Shown here piece by piece: positions 35,933-44,269 of a stretch of DNA of 64,000 nt. The notes beneath the pieces were generated by a model. It searched no databases and was not told where the DNA came from. It was given only the letters and a program-made list of their open reading frames with translations. A program made the translations under genes and the position numbers. How positions within the stretch are numbered: the stretch's first letter is position 1; every line of letters begins with the position of its first letter. This DNA is from Taklimakanibacter deserti. Its GTDB lineage: Bacteria > Pseudomonadota > Alphaproteobacteria > Rhizobiales > Aestuariivirgaceae. The stretch spans positions 124,001-188,000 of the forward strand of contig QORU01000012.1 of the NCBI GenBank assembly GCA_003574785.1. Reading direction: 5' to 3'.

Positions 35933-37368
35933 TGGCGAGCAGTGTTCCCATAACGGTCTGTACATTCGGCTTCAATGTTCCGTGTCGGCGGTTTCTGTTA
36001 ACGGCAAATGTTACTCGCGACCGGCGGCTTCCGGTCGTGGACGAGTTCGTACTGCGAACACTGAAACTAACAGAGTCGATACCAGCCAAAAGACTTGCTG
36101 CGTATTTTGGTTTCAGCGAGGCCGAGGCCGAGACCGTGATTAGTGATCTTGTCGCTCGCGGCCTGTTGTCTGTTGATGGCGATAATTTGTCCCTTCACGC
36201 GTCAGCCCACGAGCACTTTCGTGGAGTCGACGAGGGTGCGCCACGGGTAGTCGAAATTGATACTTGGGTCGACCGAGTTTGGTTTGATTTAATTAGCCGA
36301 AACATGATGGTGCCGGAGCGTGCCAGGCCGCTGCGGAACCTAATCGATCTGCCGTCCGAAAATATTTCGCGTGACGTTCCCATCGCCTTCGCGCGTCGGG
36401 CCTTTGAAGAAAATTTTGCAGAATACCTTCGCAAAGTCAGGCGTGTTAACAATCCAGATCGCATCGGCCTCTATTCTGTATCGGAGGTTCAGCAGGACCG
36501 TTTTGGATTTGTTGTAGTGAAAGGATGGGAGGATCTACTGGTGGATCCCGAACCTAAACTACGCGCTCATCTTCTTGACATCGAGGTGGACGACCTTACA
36601 CGCTATTTGCCGCTTACTAGCGCTATGACTGATGCGTACCGACGCCTAAAGGGGCCCGAGCCGTCGAACGCTGCGCTCGAAGATTTTCAACGCCTCGTAG
36701 GTGACACAAGCGTGGTGGAGGCGCATCACAAGAAGGGAGGTCTGGATCTTGGATCTTGGTTATCGACCAATGCTGGAGCCCTCAATCGAGAGCGGCGTGC
36801 GATTTTTGGTGCGTCATATCTTGTTCGAAATATAGACGTATTTACGTCACTAGTGACGGAGAAGCTGATCTCGAAGGCAGTGTCAGTTTCAAGCCCACTC
36901 CAACTTGTATGGTTTAGGCCTGGTGGCACAGTCTGGGGTACATCGTCTGATCTTCAAGACGCGCTTTTCAAGATTCGAGGCGCCGTGCGAGCGGCAAATC
37001 CGCAAGCTGTGGTTCACTCGAAATTAGTCATTCCGCAAATATTGCGGCGCGACAATCCATTTCGGTTCAATAGATTGTTCGACGACGGTTATATTGCTCC
37101 GGCAGGCTATCTCAGTCCTGGCCTTGAGATCATGTATCTAGAGGGCGTTGGTGCGATTGTACTGGTGGTCACTTCGATGGCCCCGACAGTCACCGTGTCT
37201 GTCGGGTTTGCCCTAGTGGACGACGCCGGAGTGCAACGTATCCATAAGGCACTTGAATGGCAAAATCTTCGTAAGTCAGCCGACAAGTTGTGGACGAAGT
37301 CGGGTGACAACGCTGAGGATGAGATCGTTCCAGAGATACCTCGGGCGGAGCCCGAAGAGGATTCTTAG
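35932..37368 (+). CDS. Unknown partner protein of the kinase-helicase fusion
   Basis: A 478-residue protein. GTG 35932 shares a base with the previous stop (TAGTG), and the sensible sequence begins there; the much longer open frame back to 35635 lies inside the helicase. Residues 40-90 look like a winged helix (LPVVDEFVLRTLKLTESIPA, then YFGFSEAEAETVISDLVARG). The rest is a mixed alpha/beta region with HHKKGGLDLGSWLSTNAGAL, VWFRPGGTVWGTSSDLQDAL and a C-terminal part with a hydrophobic stretch VGAIVLVVTSMAPTVTVSVG that seems too polar at its edges for a firm membrane call. No known family is recognised. Coupled translation argues that it works with the fusion protein, perhaps as a DNA-binding adaptor or effector. 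Confidence 0.75.
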   Translation: MASSVPITVCTFGFNVPCRRFLLTANVTRDRRLPVVDEFVLRTLKLTESIPAKRLAAYFGFSEAEAETVISDLVARGLLSVDGDNLSLHASAHEHFRGVDEGAPRVVEIDTWVDRVWFDLISRNMMVPERARPLRNLIDLPSENISRDVPIAFARRAFEENFAEYLRKVRRVNNPDRIGLYSVSEVQQDRFGFVVVKGWEDLLVDPEPKLRAHLLDIEVDDLTRYLPLTSAMTDAYRRLKGPEPSNAALEDFQRLVGDTSVVEAHHKKGGLDLGSWLSTNAGALNRERRAIFGASYLVRNIDVFTSLVTEKLISKAVSVSSPLQLVWFRPGGTVWGTSSDLQDALFKIRGAVRAANPQAVVHSKLVIPQILRRDNPFRFNRLFDDGYIAPAGYLSPGLEIMYLEGVGAIVLVVTSMAPTVTVSVGFALVDDAGVQRIHKALEWQNLRKSADKLWTKSGDNAEDEIVPEIPRAEPEEDS

Positions 37369-37525
37369 GCCGAGAGGGCGTTCGTTCGGTGAAGCCCGTT
37401 GCCTCAGCCGCATGCTTGTTGGGGGCGGCCCGCGATCAATTTATCGCGGACATCTATCAAACAAACCGTTCTGCAGTTGTATGCCCTCGTCCATGCCTTA
37501 AGGGTTGGGCTGGCAAAAGGCTTAA

Positions 37526-37790
37526 CCTTAGTGGTTGATGTCCTTCTCGGGACATAGGTAACAGGTGATACCGGAGACATGAGCGCGTGCGTCCTTGCGG
37601 GTAACGAACTCGTCATCCATCGCGGCGCGGATACGGTCGGCAACGGTGGCCCCGGCGCGGCGCCGGCCGAGCAGGTGGCGGTACGCATGGACCGCCTCAT
37701 GCGCGATGATTTCGATCCGATGCCCCTTTTTCGTTAAGGGTAGGGGGAGTGTAGGGAGGTCGGCCCACGGCTTCTTTTGGCGGCTCGAGG
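37526..37790 (-). pseudogene. Frameshifted fragment with an HExxH motif
   Basis: On the minus strand KKGHRIEIIAHEAVHAYRHL is followed by GRRRAGATVADRIRAAMDDE and ends HVSGITCYLCPEKDINH. HEAVH fits the HExxH zinc-binding pattern of metallopeptidases. No start codon lies in this frame. An ATG at about 37790 opens a different frame (MIFLEPPKEAVGRPPYTPPT) that stops after about 35 codons, which suggests a frameshift between the two near the A-rich stretch at 37730. Whether any protein is made is doubtful. Confidence 0.4.
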
Positions 37791-38003
37791 AAAATCATAT
37801 CCCAGCCCCACTCCGAGTAGGCTGTTCACAGGCACGAAGTAAGAGCCCCTTACCGAGAGCTTTATCTCGAGGGCGCGACGGCCTATGCGCCAACCCTTAG
37901 TGAAGACGCCCTCGGCATTGGGGGGTAGTGTCTCAGTTTGAAATCTAACCTATCGAATCCGGCCCGGCTTCCTATATGCTTAGCGGAAAGCATGGAGACG
38001 CCG

Positions 38004-38213
38004 ATGCCTACCATAGAACTGTTGGCTGTCAATTGGGAGCGGCCGGACGACCGCTCTGTGGTGCTCCGCACGGTTACGTCCTATTCATCGTCACCAACAG
38101 ACCTAAACCAGACCGGTGCTTGGTTGCGAGCGGAAACCCCTTCGTGCGACGGCTACCAAATCAAGGGCGATGACGGCCAAGTGCTCATCGTTTACCGCGA
38201 AAGAAGCCTCTAA
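38004..38213 (+). CDS. Small hypothetical protein
   Basis: A 69-residue protein from ATG 38004: MPTIELLAVNWERPDDRSVV, then SSSPTDLNQTGAWLRAETPS, then DDGQVLIVYRERSL. The pattern is of a small beta-rich fold. ATG 38004 is preferred to 37938, since the extra residues look random. Its stop overlaps the next start (TAATG), so the two are translationally coupled. Role unknown. Confidence 0.5.
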   Translation: MPTIELLAVNWERPDDRSVVLRTVTSYSSSPTDLNQTGAWLRAETPSCDGYQIKGDDGQVLIVYRERSL

Positions 38214-38442
38214 TGCCAACCGGATCGAAAGCCCCAAAGCGCCCCGCTGACGTCATCGGCAACGCCGTCAAGGTGATGAGGATCGCCGTGGGTGAGGATA
38301 CCGACGATGCGCCGCCGCCGGTCGATGACGGCAAGAAAAGGCGGCTCAGGAACTGAGCCGGATGGGCGGTAAAGCGCGGGCGGAGGGGCTGTCAGCCAAG
38401 CGGCGAAAGGAAATTGCGGGGAAGGCGGCGACATGTCGGTAG
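38213..38442 (+). pseudogene. Frameshifted small basic protein with a GGKARAE motif
   Basis: The first frame (ATG 38213, stop 38354) starts MPTGSKAPKRPADVIGNAVK and runs to a Lys/Arg-rich end. The overlapping frame continues AAQELSRMGGKARAEGLSAK, then RRKEIAGKAATCR, ending at 38442. Together they make the layout of a widespread small protein (KRP-x-D ... GEI/D ... GG-x-ARA-x-x-LS-x-x-xR-x-x-IA-x-xAA). Adding one A to the AAAA run at about 38331-38334 would restore a single frame of about 76 residues. So this is either a one-base deletion in a homopolymer or a sequencing error. The intact family is typical of phage-like and plasmid regions. Confidence 0.55.
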
Positions 38443-38519
38443 AAAAACAAATAACTCTCTAGACACAGGATGGGTATTTGGGTAGTACGGTATGCGCGAG
38501 TCAGAACAGGATTCTTGCT

Positions 38520-39197
38520 ATGCCAGACTTCCTTGAAGTGCTTGACAGTGCATTTCCGGAGCATACCTACGGCGACACCATTCGAGCCCTGCGAGAAGGG
38601 GTCGCGCTTGGCGACGATGCGGTTAAGAGCCTTCCTTTCCTGGATACTCCCGTGGGAAAGGATTTTCGCGGACTGATGCGCCGCGCCGGCGTGATGTTTC
38701 GATTGCACCAACTCTGTATAGCCGGAGATCTTCCATTCGAAGCCGAGTTCACGCCAATGCCTATTGGTAGTTGGCACTGGCTAGAGATCCGCAGCGGACA
38801 ATGTCGCGGCTTTTTGGTTAGGACGGCGGATAAGGATGCCTTTCCCGAGGACACACCCAACCAGCAGGATAAGCGTCACTCCAATCAGATCGACTTGTTC
38901 GACGACCCGAAAGTCGTTCAACTGCCTACGGCAAAACTTTACACTGCATGGCTGTGCTACGGGTCTACGAAGAATGGCGCATTGAGCCATGCTCTTTGGG
39001 GCTTGCCCAGTGGCCAGGAATCTGAAACTTGGCTGGCTAGAAAGGACGCGCTGAACGCCGTCCGTACAGTAATTGTCAAACCCGAAGACAAGAAAAAACC
39101 CACACTCAATCCGCGTGACGCCATGAAATTCCGAGATGAAATCCGTGAAGCTCTTGAGCAACAGAAAGGTGATTTGGATATTGGCAAAGAAAAATGA
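38520..39197 (+). CDS. Hypothetical protein coupled to an HTH/ImmA-IrrE protein
   Basis: A 225-residue soluble protein from ATG 38520; the extension to 38478 adds random-looking residues. Sequence landmarks are MPDFLEVLDSAFPEHTYGDT, LMRRAGVMFRLHQLCIAG, IGSWHWLEIRSGQCRGFLVR and YTAWLCYGSTKNGALSHALW. No family is recognised. Its last bases overlap the start of the HTH/ImmA gene (4 nt), the layout seen in toxin-antitoxin pairs and in phage-type regulator/protease pairs. Under that model this protein would be the partner cleaved or controlled by the ImmA-like protein. Confidence 0.65.
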   Translation: MPDFLEVLDSAFPEHTYGDTIRALREGVALGDDAVKSLPFLDTPVGKDFRGLMRRAGVMFRLHQLCIAGDLPFEAEFTPMPIGSWHWLEIRSGQCRGFLVRTADKDAFPEDTPNQQDKRHSNQIDLFDDPKVVQLPTAKLYTAWLCYGSTKNGALSHALWGLPSGQESETWLARKDALNAVRTVIVKPEDKKKPTLNPRDAMKFRDEIREALEQQKGDLDIGKEK

Positions 39198-40309
39198 TTG
39201 GTGAGCAGCATAAACTTATCCCTGAACGCATTCGGGAAGCGCGGGAAGCAACGGGGCTAACAGATGACCAATTTGCAGATGCTATTGGCGTCTCACGTGG
39301 CGCAATTGGACACTATGAAACTGGCTTAAGCGCGCCTAGGGGCGAGATATTCGCGAGAATAATTGAGGTGACTGGTCAACCTCCGTCTTTCTTCACGACA
39401 CCAAGAAACAGGTCTGTATCGCGCTTCCGCATGCCCAATTGGCGTAGCTTGAAAAGGATGCAGCGGCCCGAGCGGCTGCGTATCGCCCGCAGATTGGAAT
39501 GGGCCTTCGACATCACATCCTATCTTGAGCGCTTCATTGAACTGCCGCCCGTCCGTTTGCCCGAGATTGATTTCGACTACGAGACAGATGACGACGACAA
39601 AATCGAATCTGTAGCTGAGGCTGTCCGTAAACTTTGGGGGCTTGCTCAGGAACCGATCACCGATCTCGTAGCAGTGCTAGAGTTCAATGGCTGCATTTTG
39701 ATCGAAGAAGATGTGAAATGCGACGACATGGACGCCGTTTCGCGGTGGCAGGGAGGGCGACCGTACATCCTCTATTCGAAGGAGGTTCAAAGCACGTCAC
39801 GAACGCTTTTTAATCTTGCCCATGAACTAGGCCACATCGTCTTGCATGCATCAATTGAGGTGACCAGCAAGAATCTTGAAAAAGTCGAACGGCAAGCAAA
39901 TAGATTTGCAGGCGCGTTGCTGCTGCCAAGAGCGCAGTTCGCATCCGAGGTTGCCAGCACTTCTATTGATTATTTCCTGGCCATGAAACAGCGCTGGCGC
40001 GTTGCCGTCGCAGCTATGGTTTATCGCTGCAAAGACTTGGAAATTCTCAACCCTGTGCAGGTCCAGTACATTTGGAAACAGATGAATATCCGGCGCATCC
40101 GCAAAAAGGAGCCGCTGGACAATGCCTTCCCTCTGCCCTCACCGACCGTATTGGCGACGGGAATGCGAATGCTGATGGAACATGGCGTTCAGCCCAAGGC
40201 ACAGATTGTGGGCGCTCTGGCCCTAAACACTTTCGACATTGAAAGCCTGAGCGGACTGGAACGGGAGGAACTGCAAACTCAAGTTGTGCAGCTGCGACTT
40301 TTAAAATGA
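39194..40309 (+). CDS. XRE-type HTH protein with ImmA/IrrE metallopeptidase domain
   Basis: A 371-residue protein. Residues 8-65 are a Cro/CI-like helix-turn-helix (IREAREATGLTDDQFADAIG, then VSRGAIGHYETGLSAPRGEI). A second domain from about 150 is an ImmA/IrrE (M78) peptidase: TLFNLAHELGHIVLH contains HExxH with H210, E211 and H214. The following ANRFAGALLLPRAQF holds the usual downstream conserved block. ImmA-type enzymes cleave repressors or antitoxins in response to stress or phage signals. Overlap with the upstream gene implies a two-gene module. Confidence 0.85.
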   Translation: MIGEQHKLIPERIREAREATGLTDDQFADAIGVSRGAIGHYETGLSAPRGEIFARIIEVTGQPPSFFTTPRNRSVSRFRMPNWRSLKRMQRPERLRIARRLEWAFDITSYLERFIELPPVRLPEIDFDYETDDDDKIESVAEAVRKLWGLAQEPITDLVAVLEFNGCILIEEDVKCDDMDAVSRWQGGRPYILYSKEVQSTSRTLFNLAHELGHIVLHASIEVTSKNLEKVERQANRFAGALLLPRAQFASEVASTSIDYFLAMKQRWRVAVAAMVYRCKDLEILNPVQVQYIWKQMNIRRIRKKEPLDNAFPLPSPTVLATGMRMLMEHGVQPKAQIVGALALNTFDIESLSGLEREELQTQVVQLRLLK

Positions 40310-40690
40310 ACTATTATGCTTGACGCCTAAGCATGGAGTTCTCAAATCCTCTCCATGCTCTGCGAGGGCACGTCGATGAGGGCGGTTTCCCGCCTGACGA
40401 ACACCAGCATCAATATGGTCGGCAAGCTGCATCATAGATGCGGGTAAACCCGGCGGGCTCACGATGACATCGCGGAGGTCGGCAGATAGCACCACCAGCT
40501 GCCCCCACCTATTCGCAGGCAAGCGTGCCGTGCCCACAGGTTCGTAGCCGCTCTCCGAAATACCGCCGTGTGCCTTCTTCATAGATGCCCGAGCGCATTC
40601 CCGTGATCTCGGACAGTTTGATGACCGCTTGCCAGTTCCGGCTCATCCTCAAGCATCCAGGGGCAAGGGTACCCGCAGACACAATTCTGC
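40310..40690. other. Degraded stretch after the HTH/ImmA gene
   Basis: Contains a minus-strand ORF at 40301-40582 (93 codons, SGYEPVGTARLPANRWGQLV) and an overlapping minus-strand one near 40510-40645 (MSRNWQAVIKLSEITGMRSG). Neither has a known domain; the two may be pieces of one frameshifted gene. Nothing else is visible. Confidence 0.3.
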
Positions 40691-40800
40691 CGGCTTTCTG
40701 CTGGGATGGTTACAGGGATAGGGTACGGCTGCGCTGAGGGTACGGAGACCTTTTCAATCAGTTGGCGGAAAAAGTAGGCTCCTATATGATCCGCCACGCC
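40690..40800. repeat. Imperfect repeat, copy 2 of 3
   Basis: Carries GGGATGGTTACAGGGATAGG near 40714 and AAGTAGGCTCCTATATGATC followed by CCGCCA near 40769-40797, the same two blocks as copies 1 and 3. It ends only about 10 bp before the tRNA-Arg fragment. Confidence 0.5.
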
Positions 40801-40808
40801 GGTGCCGT

Positions 40809-40858
40809 CCAGACTACAAATCTGGGGGTCAGAGGTTCGAATCCTTTCGGGTGCGCCA
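40809..40858 (+). pseudogene. tRNA-Arg 3' fragment with altered anticodon
   Basis: CCAGA-CTACAAA-TCTGG is an anticodon arm, followed by the variable bases, the T arm AGAGG-TTCGAAT-CCTTT and CGGGTGC-G-CCA ending at 40858. This is the 3' portion of a typical rhizobial tRNA-Arg, whose loop normally reads CTACGAA (anticodon ACG); here it reads ACA, so one base changed. No 5' half (GCACCCG, D arm) lies upstream. Antisense translation across it gives the familiar spurious RIRTSDPQI peptide. Confidence 0.75.
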
Positions 40859-40978
40859 CTAGTCCATGACATTGCTTGATAAATTTGGCTACTGACTTGA
40901 TGGTGCCGATGACCAGTCGTCTGGGTAACACCGGGGAGCACGAAAACCTTCGCAAGGTCTGCACTCCGAAGCCACATA

Positions 40979-41149
40979 ATGGAGTTGGAGGAAACTGTGG
41001 GGTTGTACAAGCAGTGGTGTGACGCCACCAAGGAAGAAGACAAGCGCAAGCGCTACTGGACCTATGTCGAGAAGGATGGCGGCCGCGATGAGATTCGCGA
41101 CGACCTCGCCGAGACGATGCGGTCACTTTGCCATGGGCGTTGGGCTTGA
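40979..41149 (+). CDS. Small hypothetical protein
   Basis: A 56-residue ORF from ATG 40979: MELEETVGLYKQWCDATKEE, then DKRKRYWTYVEKDGGRDEIR and DDLAETMRSLCHGRWA. The charged, helical pattern is more protein-like than any other frame here, and a GGAG lies within reach only downstream of the start, so the ribosome site is unclear. It overlaps the next ORF by 17 bases. Function unknown. Confidence 0.4.
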   Translation: MELEETVGLYKQWCDATKEEDKRKRYWTYVEKDGGRDEIRDDLAETMRSLCHGRWA

Positions 41150-41324
41150 GGCCGGCCTAGCGATCGACGCGATGGCGGACGAGCTTGCAATTGAGCTCGA
41201 CCGCGCGGATGCCGCTGCGATCTCCGGCGACGCCGACGAACTCGCCGACGCGCTCGCAATCTTGGGCGAGCAGCTCTTCGCGATCCGGCCCTTCGTTCCG
41301 GGAAAGCCGCTCCCGGTCAATTAG
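41133..41324 (+). CDS. Small acidic hypothetical protein
   Basis: A 63-residue ORF from ATG 41133: MGVGLEAGLAIDAMADELAI, ELDRADAAAISGDADELADA and LAILGEQLFAIRPFVPGK. It is Ala- and Asp-rich and helical. The longer open frame to 41019 is Arg-rich and unlikely. Its start lies inside the previous ORF, suggesting coupling. No family is recognised. Confidence 0.4.
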   Translation: MGVGLEAGLAIDAMADELAIELDRADAAAISGDADELADALAILGEQLFAIRPFVPGKPLPVN

Positions 41325-41366
41325 AAAATCATCCTCAAGCAATGGATATCCGGCATAGAGGTCAGC

Positions 41367-42006
41367 GTGATCGGCCCGAATAACATGCGCACAATCGAGG
41401 ATGCGTTCATGTACCGCTTGGTCTGGGCACTTGAAGGGATCCGAACGCGGCGCGTGAGCCTTGGTTGGACACCTGATGTCGCCGCCGGCGGTGCCGCCGC
41501 CTCGCTAGAGACCGGCGTACCGCAATTCATGATGTCATTGCTGATCCGCGCTGGGTTGCCCTCTCGGCGTGCCGCGATGGCGGCGGTTGAAAGCACTAAG
41601 CCTGCATTCGTCACCCCAGCGGAAATGCGCGCCTGGCTCGAGTCCAACGAAATCACGGCGCTGACCGACGCCGGTATTTGGCCAACACCCGACACCGCGG
41701 CGCTTTTGGTCGCGATTCCGGACGGAGGCCCTGAGCGGCAGCACCCACCAATGGTCGGTCGATCACTATGAGCGTCTACTCGACATCGCGGCCGCACCAC
41801 CTGCCGGCCATTATCGGATCGTCACGGACGACGACGGTAGCACTTGGCTCGTGACTCCCGACTACAGTCGGGTCGCCACCTTCATAAAGCCCGCGTCCGA
41901 TCCCAAGCCCAGCCTCTTCTCGGGTCGCTTGCCGGGCGGCACTAGGCTGGTGCACGCCTTGCGCGTCGGGCGCGGGAAACTGCGCTGGCCGCGGGCCGAC
42001 ACGTAG
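41367..42006 (+). pseudogene. Frameshifted gene of unknown function
   Basis: The first frame (from GTG 41367) reads SIG-less but coherent protein: MYRLVWALEGIRTRRVSLGW, LLIRAGLPSRRAAMAAVEST and AEMRAWLESNEITALTDAGI, then loses sense after DTAAL. A second frame picks up as WSRFRTEALSGSTHQWSVDH and continues YERLLDIAAAPPAGHYRIVT, DDDGSTWLVTPDYSRVATFI, ending at 42006. Removing one T from the TTTT run near 41704-41707 joins them in frame. Total length would be about 212 residues. It may be the C-terminal part of a larger protein; the family is not recognised. Confidence 0.5.
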
Positions 42007-42039
42007 CGGGTAACGTAGTATGCTCATTGCTGGGTCGGT

Positions 42040-43133
42040 CACCAGAAGCGAGCGCCCCTCGGGGTGTTCGACGGCAAGGCGGGCGAGCGCGAAGCGACGC
42101 GCGATGCGGAAGTTCGCGAGCTTCACGCCAAGATCGGACAATTGGTGATCGAGCGCGATTTTTTGGCCAAGGCCTCCGGTCGCTGAGCCACGAGCGGAGG
42201 AGGGCGATGGTCGAGGCGGACCACCCGCGGCTCTCGATTGCGCGGCAGTGCGAGCTTCTGTCGATTGCCCGCTCCACGTTCTATCGCACGCCCTGCGGAG
42301 AGAGCGAGATGAACCTCACGCTCATGCGGCTGATCGACGAGCAGTTTCTGGAGACGCCGTGGTACGGCGCGCGCCAGATGGCGCGGCATCTGCGCCGGCA
42401 CGGCTGGTGTATTGGCCGCAAGCGGGTGCGCCGGCTGATGCGCAAGATGGGGCTTGTCCCCATCTTCCAGAAGCCTCGGACCAGCCAGCCCAGCCCCGAG
42501 CACAAGGTCAATCCTTATCTGCTCAGGGACCTCGTCATCGCCAGGCCGAACCAGGTCTGGTGCGCCGATGTCACCTACATTCAGATGAAACGCGGCTTCC
42601 TCTATCTGGTGGCGGTGATGGACTGGGCGAGCCGCAAGGTTCTTGCCTGGCGACTGTCGAACACGATGGATGCCGACTTCTGCGTCGCGGCGCTGGAAGA
42701 GGCGATCGCCCGCTATGGCCGGCCTGGGATCTTCAACACCGATCAGGGTGCGCAGTTCACCAGCTTCGCCTTCACCGGCATGCTGCGCGATCACGGCATC
42801 CGCATCTCGATGGACGGCAAAGGCCGGTGGATGGACAATGTGTTCATCGAAAGGCTGTGGCGGTCGCTCAAAATACGAATGCGTCTATCTCGATGCCTTC
42901 GAGACCGGCAGCCACGCCAGGGCCGGGATCGGCCGTTGGATCGACTACTACAACACTCGCAGGCCACATTCCGCGCTCGCCGGGCAGACGCCGGCCGAAG
43001 CCTATGCTATGCAACTCGCGCCGCCGGGACCGGGGCTCGCCCCGGCCCCGGCGCCAACCCGACTGGCGGCATGATCAACAACATGACCCACCTTAGCAAC
43101 GCCGCCAAACTGTCTCGCGATCGGGGACCACCT
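42040..43133 (+). mobile_element. Partial IS3-family insertion sequence
   Basis: Contains the end of OrfA (GVFDGKAGEREATRDAEVRE, ending at TGA 42184), a frameshifted OrfB and a right end with CGGGGACCACCTC near 43120-43133, which resembles the terminal bases of this IS group. The left terminal repeat and most of OrfA are missing. The element lies between the frameshifted 41.4-kb gene and the oxygenase pair. Confidence 0.7.
42187..43074 (+). pseudogene. IS3-family transposase OrfB, frameshifted
   Basis: The frame reads LSHERRRAMVEADHPRLSIA, an HTH_21-like region (YGARQMARHLRRHGWCIGRK), then the DDE integrase core: PNQVWCADVTYIQMKRGFLY (first Asp), GIFNTDQGAQFTS (second Asp) and MDNVFIERLWRSLK (Glu). 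After LWRSLK the frame is lost; the expected YECVYLDAFETGSHARAGIG and DYYNTRRPHSALAGQTPAEA continues in the next frame to 43074. One extra A in the AAAA run near 42870-42873 explains it. An OrfAB fusion through ribosomal shifting is normal in IS3 elements, but that shift occurs upstream, not here. Confidence 0.8.
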
Positions 43134-43296
43134 CTCGAGGGCTTCTCCTTCATCGGAGTTTGGCACGACGCGAAAGACGTCTGGCGCTGTTATGGTCAAC
43201 TTTACAGCCCTGTTCCAAAGGCCGATCCTTGATCTCAACCACGTCGTTAAATGTCGGCAACAACCTCGAGCCAGATTGCTACGTGAACAGGACCAT

Positions 43297-44262
43297 TCAC
43301 TCGTTATCATACTCCTGCTCGTACACGAACATCCCGTGCCGCTCGAGTTGCCTTATCATTTCATCGGTCTCCATATAATCAGCAGGGTCGATACCGAAGT
43401 GCTCCATGGGGTCAACTTCGGTGGACACCGTAAAGCTTGCCGGCAGTTGCACGGCAGTCAGATACTCACGACTTAGATCCAGCTTACAGGCTTTGCAGAT
43501 GAACTTTTTTGATGCAACTGAAGTCTTTTGGATTAGCATCTCGCCATCGATGGTGACTTTAATGCCCAAAATCTTCTCCCCTAGCAGCACACCCTCAGAC
43601 CCACATGCAGGACATCCTTGCTTTGCATAGTTTGCTTCAGTCCGTATAAGGGCGGCAATCTCCTTCTGCGCATATTCTCTAGCGTCGGTCTGATCCTTCG
43701 CGGAGAGGCTATTGAACCACTCTCGGTGCTTTCTCAGGTCATCCTTCGCCCGCCCTTCAACTTCCTTATTCATGTTTTTGAGACGATCTTCGAGCTCTTC
43801 CGCCTCATCTCGCTCAAAAAAATCAGTAACCTCTGCATTCAGAAAGTCCGCTAAGATTGTTACTACCCGGTATTGTTCAGACTGCCAACGGTTATGCGTC
43901 ATTGTTTCAAAGGAGGCTTCTCCCGTGTGCACCTCAATGTTTCTCGCACGCGCCATAAGCAAGCAGTGAGACAGCGCCTGCTCATCGAAACCGGAAACTA
44001 GGTCCGTACACCGTTGATAGAGAATTTTAGCCGCAATGCTCGCGGGGTCCTTCTTTTCAACGCCGAAGCCATACAAGAAGCTCTTTCCATCCTGAGGATC
44101 GGCGAGGAGGCTTGGATGTATTTTCGCCAATGCAGCCCTTGCCAATAGCTCTAGATAAAGAGAGCTCCATAGTCCGTAGAGTCCCGAACTTCTGTCAGTG
44201 TCTCGGGCGTACTTGGCAAATAGTTTCGACTTATTAAGTAGGTAAGTAGAGTTCCACTGCAT
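43297..44262 (-). CDS. Zinc-ribbon protein coupled to a TauD-like oxygenase
   Basis: A 321-residue protein. ATG 44262 (MQWNSTYLLNKSKLFAKYAR) lies 7 bases after the upstream stop; a start at 44364 would overlap that gene by 95 bases. The first 150 residues are helical and contain ARAALAKIHPSLLADPQDGK. A charged helix (EAEELEDRLKNMNKEVEGRA) follows, then a zinc ribbon: CPACGSEGVLLGEKI and, 35 residues on, FICKACKLDLS. The C-terminus is acidic. The charged middle suggests coiled-coil contact. No family with a known role is recognised. Pairing with an oxygenase-like gene suggests a two-component module in this island. Confidence 0.65.
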   Translation of the reverse strand: MQWNSTYLLNKSKLFAKYARDTDRSSGLYGLWSSLYLELLARAALAKIHPSLLADPQDGKSFLYGFGVEKKDPASIAAKILYQRCTDLVSGFDEQALSHCLLMARARNIEVHTGEASFETMTHNRWQSEQYRVVTILADFLNAEVTDFFERDEAEELEDRLKNMNKEVEGRAKDDLRKHREWFNSLSAKDQTDAREYAQKEIAALIRTEANYAKQGCPACGSEGVLLGEKILGIKVTIDGEMLIQKTSVASKKFICKACKLDLSREYLTAVQLPASFTVSTEVDPMEHFGIDPADYMETDEMIRQLERHGMFVYEQEYDNE

Positions 44263-44269
44263 TGAACCC

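Noticed and set aside
40579..41049. Minus-strand ORF containing RIRTSDPQI
   Set aside because: That peptide is the well-known false translation of a tRNA; it helped to spot the tRNA-Arg fragment instead.
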